Assembly: GCA_025451845.1 (NCBI GenBank)
Contig: JANWJS010000020.1
Coordinates: forward strand, 216,720 to 280,719
From: Steroidobacteraceae bacterium
GTDB taxonomy: Bacteria; Pseudomonadota; Gammaproteobacteria; Steroidobacterales; Steroidobacteraceae
DNA: 64,000 nucleotides
Reading direction: 5' to 3'
The notes under the pieces are model-generated. The model saw nothing but the letters and a program-made list of their open reading frames with translations, searched no databases and had not been told where the DNA came from. Below are positions 44,096 through 52,405 of this stretch, piece by piece. Position numbers and translations under genes: made by a program. Position 1 is the stretch's first letter, and each line of letters begins with the position of its first letter.

Positions 44096-44860
44096 CTAAT
44101 AGCGGAGCATTTCCGCGGTTGCGCCGTGGAGCCGGCCGTTGCTCGCCAGGACGGTGGTCGTCTCGAGCGTGACGTCCTTGCCGGCGAGGTCGGTGAAGGT
44201 GCCCCCGGCTTCACGCACGATTACCGTCAGGGCAGCGATGTCGAGGATGTTGACGTCGGACTCGATGACGACGTCGAGCGAGCCACGGGCCAGCAGGTGA
44301 TAGTGCACGAAGTCGCCGTAGCCGCGGATGCGGCTCACGCGGCGGATCAGCTCGCCGAGGCGGTCCCACTGGGCGGAGCGGGTCATGGTCTTCAGATTGC
44401 CGGTGGAGACGATGGCGGCGGAGAGGTCCGTGATCGTGCTGACCCGGATGGGCCGGTCGTTCAGAAAGGCGCCGGCGCCTTGCTCGGCCCAAGCGAGCTC
44501 GCCATAGGCGGGAGCGCTGGAGACGCCGAGCACGAGGCGGCCGCCGCGCATCAGGGCGATCTGCGTGGAGAAGAAAGGACACTCGCGGACGAAGGACTTG
44601 GTGCCGTCGATCGGGTCTACCAGCCAGACGCTCTCGGCGCCTACGGAGTGCTTTCCGGTCTCCTCGCCATAGAAGCCGTAAGTCGGGAAGCTCTCGCTCA
44701 GCACTGCGCGGATGGTCTCTTCCGCGCGCACGTCGGCCTCGGTGACCGGCGACTGGTCCTCTTTGGTGCGGACGGCAAGATTCTTCTGATAGAGGCCGCG
44801 GATCACCTCGGCCGCCGTCTGCGCGGCTTGAAGGGCGGCTTGCAGCTCTCGGGATGGCAT
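44096..44860 (-). CDS. Inositol-monophosphatase-family phosphatase (HisN/CysQ-like)
   Basis: A 254-residue Mg2+-dependent phosphatase. Metal ligands are in YGEETG (Glu about 70) and WLVDPIDGTKSFV (Asp/Asp about 86-89), and the third site is SDVNILDIAALTVIVREAGG. The substrate could be histidinol phosphate, inositol monophosphate or 3'-phosphoadenosine phosphate; the DGTKSF variant is common in HisN-type enzymes. The start MPSRELQAA at 44860 gives normal length; the frame is open 72 bp further upstream. It is divergent from the cobalamin adenosyltransferase. Confidence 0.9.
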   Translation of the reverse strand: MPSRELQAALQAAQTAAEVIRGLYQKNLAVRTKEDQSPVTEADVRAEETIRAVLSESFPTYGFYGEETGKHSVGAESVWLVDPIDGTKSFVRECPFFSTQIALMRGGRLVLGVSSAPAYGELAWAEQGAGAFLNDRPIRVSTITDLSAAIVSTGNLKTMTRSAQWDRLGELIRRVSRIRGYGDFVHYHLLARGSLDVVIESDVNILDIAALTVIVREAGGTFTDLAGKDVTLETTTVLASNGRLHGATAEMLRY

Positions 44861-44986
44861 GGTGGACGGGTGATCCTGCGCGGTGGCTTGGACGAGGCGC
44901 GCTAGCGTTGCCGGGCGGGAACGCGCTGTCAAATCCGCGGCTCTGGCAGAATTGGATCCCGGCGATTGCGCGCCGGGAGGGGCTCC

Positions 44987-45547
44987 ATGGGCAACAGACT
45001 CAGCAAGATCTACACGCGTACCGGCGATGACGGTACGACCGGGCTCGGCGATGGCACTCGGGTGCCGAAGGACAGCGCCCGCGTCGAGGCGTACGGGACG
45101 ACGGACGAGCTGAACAGCGTGCTCGGCGTCCTTCTCGCCGTCCCGGGATTACCGGGCCCGGTCAGCACACTGCTGACCGAGGTGCAGCACGAGCTGTTCG
45201 ATCTGGGCGGGGAACTCTGCATTCCAGGTCATCTCGCCATCACGGCGGCGCACGTGGCGAGGCTCGAGAAGGCGCTCGATGACTTCAACGATCCTTTGCC
45301 GCCTCTGAAGGAGTTCATCCTTCCCGGCGGCGGGCCTGCGGCGGCCGCGTGTCATCTGGGCCGCACCGTTGCGCGGCGCGCGGAGCGCCGGGTGTGGGCC
45401 CTCGCGAGGACGGAGACCGTCAATCCCGACGTGCTGCGCTATCTCAACCGGCTGTCGGATCTGCTCTTCGTGCTGGCGCGGGTGTTGGCGCGCCACGAGC
45501 GCGGCACGGAAGTCCTCTGGCGACACGACCGTGACCCGCGCGGTTGA
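44987..45547 (+). CDS. PduO-type cob(I)alamin adenosyltransferase
   Basis: A 186-residue ATP:corrinoid adenosyltransferase that makes adenosylcobalamin. N-terminal SKIYTRTGDDGTTGLGDGTRV is the ATP-binding signature; VEAYGTTDELNSVLGV, FILPGGGPAAAACHLGRTVARRAERR and NRLSDLLFVLARV are the other hallmarks. A strong GGGAGG ribosome site precedes the ATG at 44987. The product is the cofactor of the class II reductase encoded at 1970-4915, which gives this gene a clear role. Confidence 0.94.
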   Translation: MGNRLSKIYTRTGDDGTTGLGDGTRVPKDSARVEAYGTTDELNSVLGVLLAVPGLPGPVSTLLTEVQHELFDLGGELCIPGHLAITAAHVARLEKALDDFNDPLPPLKEFILPGGGPAAAACHLGRTVARRAERRVWALARTETVNPDVLRYLNRLSDLLFVLARVLARHERGTEVLWRHDRDPRG

Positions 45548-45623
45548 GGGATCGAGTGGATGGAGGCGCCGCGGCGGCGGGCGAACGATCGAATCGGCGG
45601 CCCACGTTGCCGGCGGTGCATGA

Positions 45624-46052
45624 ATGAAGCCCGCGAAATCCGTGTCACGCCTGCGCCGAATCGCCACGGGGACGATCCTATATGGCGTGGCGGCGGCGCT
45701 GTTTGCGCTCTCTGTCGCGCTCCTCCTCATCTGCCTCGCGGGAGCCGGCTTGCTCGTCATGGGGGTCTTATCCTGGGCGCGTCCCGGCAACGTCGCCGCC
45801 GCATGGGCGCGCACCCTGGCCGGGCTCGGGCTCATCGGGGGCAGCGGCGGCATCTGGGCGCTCGGACGGCTGGGGGTCGAAGGACTGGTGGGCCCGCTCG
45901 GGCAGAGGCAGATCGCCATGCGGCGCAGACGGAAGTTCATCGCCGTCATCGGGATTCTGCTGGCGCTCATTTGCCTGCCTTTCGCGGCGGCGATCCATGC
46001 GAGCGCGCAGGCCTCGTGGTTGGCATGGGGCTGCTGCAGCGGCGGCGCATAA
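45624..46052 (+). CDS. Hypothetical membrane protein
   Basis: A 142-residue protein with three likely transmembrane helices (about 16-50, 65-80 weak, 104-126) and an Arg-rich loop between (QIAMRRRRKFI). I do not recognise a family. It lies between the adenosyltransferase and another small membrane protein on the same strand, with ordinary GC-rich codon use. Confidence 0.6.
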   Translation: MKPAKSVSRLRRIATGTILYGVAAALFALSVALLLICLAGAGLLVMGVLSWARPGNVAAAWARTLAGLGLIGGSGGIWALGRLGVEGLVGPLGQRQIAMRRRRKFIAVIGILLALICLPFAAAIHASAQASWLAWGCCSGGA

Positions 46053-46124
46053 TCGAGCGACCGGGAACCGCGCCTCGCCGGGCGCTGTCTCGACCTCGTT
46101 CACCCCAGGCGCAAGGGCAAGACC

Positions 46125-46490
46125 ATGACTCTCATGCAGGCATTCAAGGTGTGGTGGAGCTACAGCTGGCGGGCGAGCATCCTGGTCATCCCGCTGTGGA
46201 CCATCGCCACGGTCTGGTCCCTCATGGGGCTCGTGTCCACCGTTCAGGACATGCAGCTCTCGGGGCAGGGTCTGGACAGCCTGAGCATAGGCCAGGTTGC
46301 GCGTCTTCTATCCGGGGGCCTGACCCTGTCGCTCCTCTTCATGGTGCTCACGGCGGCCGTCCAGGTCTTCGCGATGCGCTGGACGCTCAACTCGCGCTGG
46401 TCGGACTTTCGGCTGAAGGCGGTGCCGCCTGACGCGAGTGTTGGAAGTGAGCCCGGGGCGGGAGACTCGACCAGGCCGGCCCGGGTCTGA
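46125..46490 (+). CDS. Hypothetical membrane protein
   Basis: A 121-residue protein with two hydrophobic helices (about 18-38 and 62-86) and a short polar C-terminus. No family recognised. It follows the previous membrane protein by 72 bp and could form a pair with it; no function can be offered. Confidence 0.6.
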   Translation: MTLMQAFKVWWSYSWRASILVIPLWTIATVWSLMGLVSTVQDMQLSGQGLDSLSIGQVARLLSGGLTLSLLFMVLTAAVQVFAMRWTLNSRWSDFRLKAVPPDASVGSEPGAGDSTRPARV

Positions 46491-46505
46491 CGGGTCGCCC
46501 CTGCC

Positions 46506-47070
46506 TCAGTGTGTGCTCGCCTTGGCCACGAGGAACTTGACGAGGGGGATCACATCGTCAGGCGGGCTCAAGGAGTCCATGAGACACCTGCGGGCTCACG
46601 CCCGTGAGCTGGGAGTAACAATGCGCCGCATCCTCCAGTGACGGGAGCGGGTTCTTCATGCGGCTCGTGGTCGGATCGGCGATCGCGAGCTGGCCCGTTT
46701 TCCACACTGCATCAAACATCGCCTGATGGGTCCGATCTGCGATCCCCAACGACTGCGCGGCGTAGTACGCCTGCTGGAACATCGGCCAGTCTTCATCCGG
46801 CTTGAATGCGGCCGGCAGGAACACCATCCGCGCGTTGACCGGCAGGCTGCGCTCCAGCCGGTGGATGACGGGTTGGAACTGGTTGCAGAACGGGCAGGCG
46901 TAGGAGAACACCTCCATGACCTCCACGCTCCCCGCAGGCACGGTCGTGGGTTGGGGTTGGTCGACCACGATGTAGTGGGTTCCCTCGACCCAGCGCGCGG
47001 GCGCGGCACTGGCGGGAAGCGCCGAGGCGCAGACGACAGCCGTAATCAGTGCCAAACCGATCGTCTTCAT
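46506..47070 (-). pseudogene. DsbA-like thiol:disulfide interchange protein, broken by internal deletion and frameshift
   Basis: The N-terminal part is intact: signal peptide MKTIGLALITAVVCASALPASAAP, mature start WVEGTHY, active site YACPFCNQFQPV (CPFC) and helical insert. After TGVSPQ the reading frame ends soon (stop at 46558). The expected C-terminal end, DSLSPPDDVIPLVKFLVAK, is present just downstream in another frame (46506-46575). About 40 residues between these parts, including the cis-Pro loop of the thioredoxin fold, are missing. A protein made from the open frame would be about 170 residues and lack the substrate-binding cis-Pro, so it is probably inactive. It overlaps ampD by 4 bp. 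Confidence 0.82.
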
Positions 47071-47702
47071 GCGAGTCTCTTCGTTTGCCGGCGCTCGGCC
47101 AGCAGCTGCCGAAACCGCGGCCATTCGAAGGCCGGCCCGGGGTCGCTCTTGCGGCCGGGCGCGATGTCGCTGTGCCCGGTGATCCGCTCCGCGGACAGGG
47201 TCGGATAGGTTGCGAGCAGAGCGCTCACGAGCCCGGCGAGGCTCTCGTACTGCCCCTCCGTGTAGGGGATCTCGTCGGTCCCCTCCAGCTCGATGCCGAC
47301 CGAGAAGTCATTGCAGCCGCTGCGACCCCGGTACTGGGAATGGCCCGCGTGCCAGGCCCGCAAGGCGAAGGGCACGTACTGGGTGACGGCGCCATCACGC
47401 CGGATCACGGCGTGCGCGGAGACGCGCAGCGTGGCGGTCTCACGGAAGGAAGGATGCGCGTCGGGCGGCAGATTGCCGGCGAAGAGGCGATCGATCCACG
47501 GGCCGCCGAACTCGCCGGCCGGGAGGCTGATGCCGTGCACCACGATGAGCTCGGGTGCGACGTCCTTCGGGCGGGCATCGAAATGCGGCGAGAGGACCTG
47601 GCGTACGCCGGCGAGGAGGCCGGTGGCAGGCTCGACGCGCAGCGCGGGTCGCCCCAGGGCCTCGCCCCCGCTCTGCGGGGACCGGCTCGCGCTGGCGCGC
47701 AT
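47067..47702 (-). CDS. ampD: 1,6-anhydro-N-acetylmuramyl-L-alanine amidase AmpD
   Basis: A 211-residue (if started at 47702) zinc amidase of peptidoglycan recycling: LIVVHGISLPAGEFGG (zinc His), IDRLFAGNL, VSAHAVIRRDGAVTQYVPF, AWHAGHSQYRGRSGCNDFSVGIELEGTD and ITGHSDIAPGRKSDPGPAFEW (second His and Asp). It cleaves the anhydromuropeptides made by enzymes such as MltD. The start is uncertain: an ATG at 47807, overlapping the DUF1614 stop by 8 bp, would add 35 residues that look unlike AmpD. Confidence 0.92.
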   Translation of the reverse strand: MRASASRSPQSGGEALGRPALRVEPATGLLAGVRQVLSPHFDARPKDVAPELIVVHGISLPAGEFGGPWIDRLFAGNLPPDAHPSFRETATLRVSAHAVIRRDGAVTQYVPFALRAWHAGHSQYRGRSGCNDFSVGIELEGTDEIPYTEGQYESLAGLVSALLATYPTLSAERITGHSDIAPGRKSDPGPAFEWPRFRQLLAERRQTKRLA

Positions 47703-47799
47703 CTCGCTGCAGATACTCGGCGCAATCCCTGCGTCCCGCCCTTCGGGCCGGCTGTCGCCGTTGCCGTTCACTCCCGGCGAATGGGTCGTTCCAGACGAT

Positions 47800-48507
47800 T
47801 TAGTCATGCAGGTAGCGCGATAAGCCGGCCCAGAGGACGGCGAGCAGCCCCGTGACGAAAATACCATCGAATGTGCCGGCGCCGCCGATGGAGGCGACGG
47901 GAGCACCCAGCGATTGGACCGCGCCGAGGTTGAGAAGATCCGCACCGATCAGCGTCCCCAGGCTGCCGCTGATGTAAGCCAGGGGCGCCGCCCGGCGGCG
48001 CGACAGTGCCACCGCGATGATGGCGGTCGCCACCGCCGGAACGAATATCGGCAGAGCGATGCCGAAGCCCGGGACGGGCTGGGCGAGGAAATGGCATACC
48101 ACGGCGACGAACAGGGTGCCGACCGCGCCGAGCAGAAAGAGGTGATGCCTGAAAAGAAGATAGAGCGACAGGCATATCGGGATGATCGCACCGCCGATGT
48201 TGATGGCCAGAACGGTGCCGTGTCCCTCGCGCACGATGGGCACGATATAGGTCATGCCGAAGAAGCTGATCTCGCCCGTGGTCACCGTTCTGTGCCCCGG
48301 AAGATAACCGAGCCGGATGTTGATGTAGCTGCCGAGAAGCGACAGCCCGAGGATCGCGATGAGGGCACTCTCGCTGATACCCATCGAGAGGGACGCAAAC
48401 TTCAGCAGCCGCATCGCCGCGAGGCAGATGAGGACGATGAGCAGGCCCCCGAAGATCAGCAGGAAGGGCAGCGAGACCGGAAAATACTGTAGTTGGGAGC
48501 CGTTCAT
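47800..48507 (-). CDS. DUF1614-family integral membrane protein
   Basis: A 235-residue protein with about eight hydrophobic segments (LLIFGGLLIVLICLAAM, ALIAILGLSLLGSYIN, GTVLAINIGGAIIPICLSLYL, and more) and the conserved IGGAGTFDGIFVTGLLAVL near the C-terminus. This matches the DUF1614 family; its function is not known. Starts at 48537 or 48519 are also possible; I chose MNGSQLQY. It is divergent from bioA and translationally linked to ampD. Confidence 0.85.
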   Translation of the reverse strand: MNGSQLQYFPVSLPFLLIFGGLLIVLICLAAMRLLKFASLSMGISESALIAILGLSLLGSYINIRLGYLPGHRTVTTGEISFFGMTYIVPIVREGHGTVLAINIGGAIIPICLSLYLLFRHHLFLLGAVGTLFVAVVCHFLAQPVPGFGIALPIFVPAVATAIIAVALSRRRAAPLAYISGSLGTLIGADLLNLGAVQSLGAPVASIGGAGTFDGIFVTGLLAVLWAGLSRYLHD

Positions 48508-48536
48508 GGTCCGCTGCATCATGCCACAATGCCGCA

Positions 48537-49892
48537 ATGACTACCGGTAACGCCTCCTATTCCGCACGGGATCTCGCCCACGTCTGGCATCCCTGCACCC
48601 AGATGAAGGACCACGAGGACCTGCCGATGATCCCGGTCCGCCGCGGCTCGGGTGTGTGGCTGGAGGATTTCGAGGGCAAGCGTTACCTCGATGCGATCAG
48701 CTCCTGGTGGGTCAATCTCTTTGGCCATGCCAATGGGCGCATCAACGCTGCGGTGCGCGCGCAACTCGACAACCTGGAGCAGGTCATCCTGGCCGGGTTC
48801 ACGCATGAGCCCGTCATCACTCTGTCCGAGGCGTTGACTGCCATCGCTCCCGCCGGACTGACTCGCTGCTTCTATGCCGACAACGGTTCATCCGCGGTGG
48901 AAGTCGCGGTGAAGATGAGCTTTCACTACTGGCGCAATGTCGGCAAGACCGCCAAGCGGCGCTTCATCACCCTCTCCAACAGTTACCACGGCGAGACCCT
49001 GGGCGCACTCGCGGTCGGCAACGTCGATCTATATAAGGAGATCTACCAGCCGCTCCTCATGGACGTCATCACCGTGCCATCCCCCGACTGCTTCGAGCGT
49101 GCGCCAGGCGAGAGCTGGGCGGAGCATTCGCGGCGCAAGTTTGCCCTGATGGAGGCCGCGCTGGCCGCGCACGCCCACGAGACCGCGGCGGTGATCGTGG
49201 AGCCTCTGGTGCAGTGCGCCGGCTCCATGCGCATGTACGACCCGATCTACCTCACGCTGCTGCGTGAGGCGTGCGACCGTTACCGCGTGCATCTGATCGC
49301 GGATGAGATCGCGGTTGGTTTCGGCCGCACCGGCACCCTCTTCGCCTGCGAGCAAGCGGGCATCCGCCCCGACATGATGTGCCTGTCGAAGGGACTGACC
49401 GCGGGCTATCTCCCTCTCTCCACCGTGATCACCACGGATGCCATCTACTCGGCCTTCTACGACGAGTACGTCAAGCTGACCGCCTTCCTGCATTCCCACA
49501 GCTTCACCGGCAACCCCCTGGCGTGCGCCGCCGCGCTGGCCAGCCTCGACATCTTTCGCACCGACGACATCCTGACCCGCAACCGCAGCCTCGCCGCCCA
49601 CCTCGGCTCCAAAGCACGCGAGCTGCAATCGCACCCGCACGTAGCCGAAGTCCGCCAACACGGCATGATCGTCGCCGTCGAGCTGACAGCCAACAGAGCC
49701 ACTCGTGAGCCCTACCCCTGGCAGGAGCGCCGCGGTCTCAAAATCTACCGCCACGCCCTCAGCCGCGGCGTCCTCCTGCGCCCCATCGGCACCGTCGTCT
49801 ACTTCATGCCTCCTTATGTGATCACGCCCGAGGAGATCGACCTCGTGGTGGAGGTTGCGCGCGAAGGCATCGAGCTCGCGACATGCGACTGA
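48537..49892 (+). CDS. bioA: Adenosylmethionine-8-amino-7-oxononanoate aminotransferase
   Basis: A 451-residue class III aminotransferase of biotin synthesis. HVWHPCTQMKDHEDLP is the BioA-type start, AISSWWVNLFGHANGRIN and GSSAVEVAVKMS are typical, the PLP-Asp is in LIADEIAVGFGRTG and the Schiff-base Lys in CLSKGLTAGYLPLS (about residue 283). It uses S-adenosylmethionine as amino donor to make DAPA. No other bio genes are adjacent. It overlaps rsmE by 10 bp. Confidence 0.96.
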   Translation: MTTGNASYSARDLAHVWHPCTQMKDHEDLPMIPVRRGSGVWLEDFEGKRYLDAISSWWVNLFGHANGRINAAVRAQLDNLEQVILAGFTHEPVITLSEALTAIAPAGLTRCFYADNGSSAVEVAVKMSFHYWRNVGKTAKRRFITLSNSYHGETLGALAVGNVDLYKEIYQPLLMDVITVPSPDCFERAPGESWAEHSRRKFALMEAALAAHAHETAAVIVEPLVQCAGSMRMYDPIYLTLLREACDRYRVHLIADEIAVGFGRTGTLFACEQAGIRPDMMCLSKGLTAGYLPLSTVITTDAIYSAFYDEYVKLTAFLHSHSFTGNPLACAAALASLDIFRTDDILTRNRSLAAHLGSKARELQSHPHVAEVRQHGMIVAVELTANRATREPYPWQERRGLKIYRHALSRGVLLRPIGTVVYFMPPYVITPEEIDLVVEVAREGIELATCD

Positions 49893-50614
49893 CACGCGTC
49901 CACGTCGCCGAACCTCTGACCCCAGGCCACCGGCAGACGATAGAAGGCGACGCTGCCAACCACATCACACGCGTATTGCGCCTGAAGCCTGGCGATCCCC
50001 TCATCCTTTTCGACGGCCGCGGCGGCGAGCACGCCGCAAGCATCGAAGCGTTCCGAAAAGACGCCGTGATCGTGGCGGTCGGCGACCGTTCGCCGGCGAC
50101 CCGGGAGTCAGCGCTCTCCCTCACGCTGGCGCAAGGTGTCTCCCGCGGCGAGCGCATGGACTGGGTGATACAGAAGGCAGCCGAGCTCGGCGTTACCTGC
50201 ATCGTGCCCGTGATGACAGAGCGCACGGTCGTGAAGCTCGATGCAAAGCAGGCCGAGAGGAAACTTGCGCATTGGCGGGGAATCGCCGTTGCCGCCTGCG
50301 AGCAAAGCGGCCGCGACCGGCTTCCCGACATTGACAGCCCGCTCCCGCTGCATGATTTCCTCGCTCGCATCGATCCGCGAGCCACACTCGTACTGCTCTC
50401 CCATTCGGGTACGCAGCACGTCAACGACCTGAAGCCGCCGGACGCCGGGATCGTCGTGCTGATTGGCCCCGAAGGCGGCCTGGCAGAGAACGAGCACCAC
50501 GCAGCGCAAAGCGCCGGCTTCCGGCCCGTGAGCCTCGGCCCAAGAGTTCTCCGTACCGAGACTGCGGCCGTGGCAGCACTGACACTACTGCAGCATCAAT
50601 TCGGGGATCTCTGA
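49883..50614 (+). CDS. rsmE: 16S rRNA (uracil-1498-N3)-methyltransferase RsmE
   Basis: A 243-residue SPOUT methyltransferase: N-terminal PUA-like part (VLRLKPGDPLILFDG), then the knot with MDWVIQKAAELGV, IAVAACEQSGRDRLP, VLIGPEGGLAENE and SLGPRVLRTETAAVAAL. It modifies U1498 of 16S rRNA. The ATG overlaps the end of bioA, so the two are co-translated; the converging ATPase gene ends 20 bp beyond. Confidence 0.95.
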   Translation: MRLTRVHVAEPLTPGHRQTIEGDAANHITRVLRLKPGDPLILFDGRGGEHAASIEAFRKDAVIVAVGDRSPATRESALSLTLAQGVSRGERMDWVIQKAAELGVTCIVPVMTERTVVKLDAKQAERKLAHWRGIAVAACEQSGRDRLPDIDSPLPLHDFLARIDPRATLVLLSHSGTQHVNDLKPPDAGIVVLIGPEGGLAENEHHAAQSAGFRPVSLGPRVLRTETAAVAALTLLQHQFGDL

Positions 50615-50633
50615 GCCCGCAGGACTCGCGCTG

Positions 50634-51425
50634 CTAAGCGCTGACGAAAATGCGCCTCCCATCCTTCTGCAATTCCAACATGGGCGCCAGATAAAGCTCG
50701 CTCAGGCTCTCCGCCGTCAGCAGCTCCCTGGCCGCCCCCGCCGCCCACCGCCCATCTCCGTGGAGCAGCACCACCCGATCCGCAAACCGCGCGGCGACCG
50801 TCGGATCATGCATCGTCGCAATCACCGTCCTCCCCGCAGTACAAAGCTCGCGAAACAACCCCAAGATCCCCAGCTGATGCGCCGGATCCAAATGATTGGA
50901 CGGCTCATCCAGCAAAAACACCGAAGGCTCCTGCGCCAACAGCGCCGCCACGGCCACCCGCCGCAGCTCGCCCCCCGACAACGTATCGGTCCTGCGAGCG
51001 GCGAAGTCCTCCAGATCCACCGCCGTCAGCGCCGTCAGCGCGATGCGCTCGTCTTCCGCCGTCTCCCACTGCCACAGCTTCAGATGCGGATGCCTCCCTA
51101 CCAGGACCGCCTCCAACGCCGAAGTGACAAACGACTCCTCGGCGTCCTGCGCCAGCAGCCCCAGCCGCAGCGCCACCGTCCGCCGGCTCACGCTCTCCAT
51201 CGCCGCCCCATCGAGATACACCGCGCCGCCCTCGGGCCGGCGCAGCCCCGCCAGCGTATGGAGCGTGAGAGTCTTGCCCGTGCCGTTCCTCCCCAGGATC
51301 GCCACGAACTCCCCCGGCCGGAACTCCAGCGACAGCCCCGCCACCAGCCGCCGTGCGCCCACCGCCACCTCGACCCCGCGGGCCGCAAGCGTACAGGGCC
51401 GGCCCTGAGTGCCGACCTCGCGCAC
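50634..51425 (-). CDS. ABC transporter ATPase, FecE/BtuD type
   Basis: A 263-residue ATPase: Walker A GRNGTGKT, Q-loop GLLAQDAEES, signature LSGGELRRVAVA, Walker B VFLLDEPSNHLDP and the switch His in ATMHDP. It is of the iron-siderophore/cobalamin (FecCD-partner) subfamily. The only matching permease in the window is at 54683-55669, so the two may form a BtuCD-like importer despite being separated by pdxH, tyrA and the cyclase gene. It follows pdxH by 20 bp on the same strand. Confidence 0.88.
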   Translation of the reverse strand: MREVGTQGRPCTLAARGVEVAVGARRLVAGLSLEFRPGEFVAILGRNGTGKTLTLHTLAGLRRPEGGAVYLDGAAMESVSRRTVALRLGLLAQDAEESFVTSALEAVLVGRHPHLKLWQWETAEDERIALTALTAVDLEDFAARRTDTLSGGELRRVAVAALLAQEPSVFLLDEPSNHLDPAHQLGILGLFRELCTAGRTVIATMHDPTVAARFADRVVLLHGDGRWAAGAARELLTAESLSELYLAPMLELQKDGRRIFVSA

Positions 51426-51445
51426 CGGCAGGCTCCGGGAAACGC

Positions 51446-52132
51446 TCAGGGTTGCAGTCGCGTCGCTGTCCAGGGGCCGGTCTCGAAATAGCCGCTCGGT
51501 AGCTCCGTGAGCTTGCGCGTCCAGCGCGCACGGTCATGCATCCGTGCCTCGCCCTCCACCCACAGCTCCACGGTCTGCGCCCACAGGTGATAGCCGCCCC
51601 AATGCGGCGGTCGCGGGATGGTGATGTCGAGGTCGCTCCCCGTTCCTGGCTGCCCCGGAAGCGGCGTCCCGAAGCGCTCTGTCGCCGAGGACAGGGACTC
51701 GAGCATCGCCGCGCGAGAGGCGACCGGCTCGCTCTGCGCACTCGCCCACGCGGCTACGCGGCTCGGCCACGGCCGCGAGGCGAAGTACGAGTCGCTGTCC
51801 GCGGCAGGCGCCTGCAGCACCGGTCCCTCGATGCGCACCTGCCGATGCAGCGCGTCCCAGTGGATCACCGCCGCCGCGCGCGGGTTCTCCGCCAGCTGCC
51901 GGCCCTTACGCGACAGGTAATTCGTATAGAAGACCAGGTACCCTGGCACCTCGATCACCTCTTTACAGAGGACTACCCGCGCCGAGGGGCGCCCGGCGCT
52001 ATCGCTCGTGGCGAGCACCATGGCGTTGGGGTTCGGCTGCAGCCGGTGCTGCCAGGCCTCGGCCATCCAGCGGTTGAGGATGGCCAGGGGCTCCGGCGCC
52101 AGAGGCTCGGGCAGCAGCTCGGTGTGTCGCAT
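51446..52132 (-). CDS. pdxH: Pyridoxamine 5'-phosphate oxidase
   Basis: A 228-residue FMN enzyme making pyridoxal 5'-phosphate. NAMVLATSDSAGRPSARVVLCK, FYTNYLSRKGRQLAENPRAA and the FMN/PLP-binding VRIEGPV lie in the barrel; the C-terminal dimerisation motif is present (PPHWGGYHLWAQTVELW and RWTRKL). The ATG at 52132 follows a GTG; no strong ribosome site is seen. Confidence 0.94.
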   Translation of the reverse strand: MRHTELLPEPLAPEPLAILNRWMAEAWQHRLQPNPNAMVLATSDSAGRPSARVVLCKEVIEVPGYLVFYTNYLSRKGRQLAENPRAAAVIHWDALHRQVRIEGPVLQAPAADSDSYFASRPWPSRVAAWASAQSEPVASRAAMLESLSSATERFGTPLPGQPGTGSDLDITIPRPPHWGGYHLWAQTVELWVEGEARMHDRARWTRKLTELPSGYFETGPWTATRLQP

Positions 52133-52225
52133 CACGTAGACATATTAGTTGCCCCTCGAGTCGCGCGCGACCCCGAGAAGGATGTAGCGGCACACGGGGA
52201 TGGCCGCCGCCGCAGCAGCGAGCGA

Positions 52226-52285
52226 CAGGCAAAAGTCGCGCATTTTGCCTGACGCAGCGCTGGGCCACGCAGGATGCCCGGATCC
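52226..52285. repeat. Intergenic element family C, copy 1 (hairpin plus conserved block)
   Basis: Perfect hairpin CAGGCAAAA / TTTTGCCTG (52226-52251), then 20 bp later GGATGCCCGGATCC (52272-52285). The same arrangement is found at 55735-55795 with a different but still fully paired stem. The divergent interval pdxH-tyrA (52133-52405) holds this and nothing else recognisable. Confidence 0.55.
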
Positions 52286-52405
52286 GGCGCTGGAAGACGA
52301 GGCAAATCCGCCGCCTTGGCGCCGGGCCGAGGCATACTTGCAGCGGCCACGCTGGGCCGATAAAAGGGAGTCCCACCCAAAGCTTTGGCTCCGGGAAGAT
52401 CCTCC

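Noticed and set aside
43893..44099. Possible 68-residue protein after the promoter behind chpC
   Set aside because: No ribosome site, low-complexity basic composition, and its frame covers the GC-rich hairpins; a non-coding RNA fits better.
47703..47945. N-terminal extension of AmpD to 47807 or 47945
   Set aside because: The 35 extra residues (47807) look like translated intergenic sequence; 47945 lies inside the DUF1614 gene. AmpD homologs need neither.
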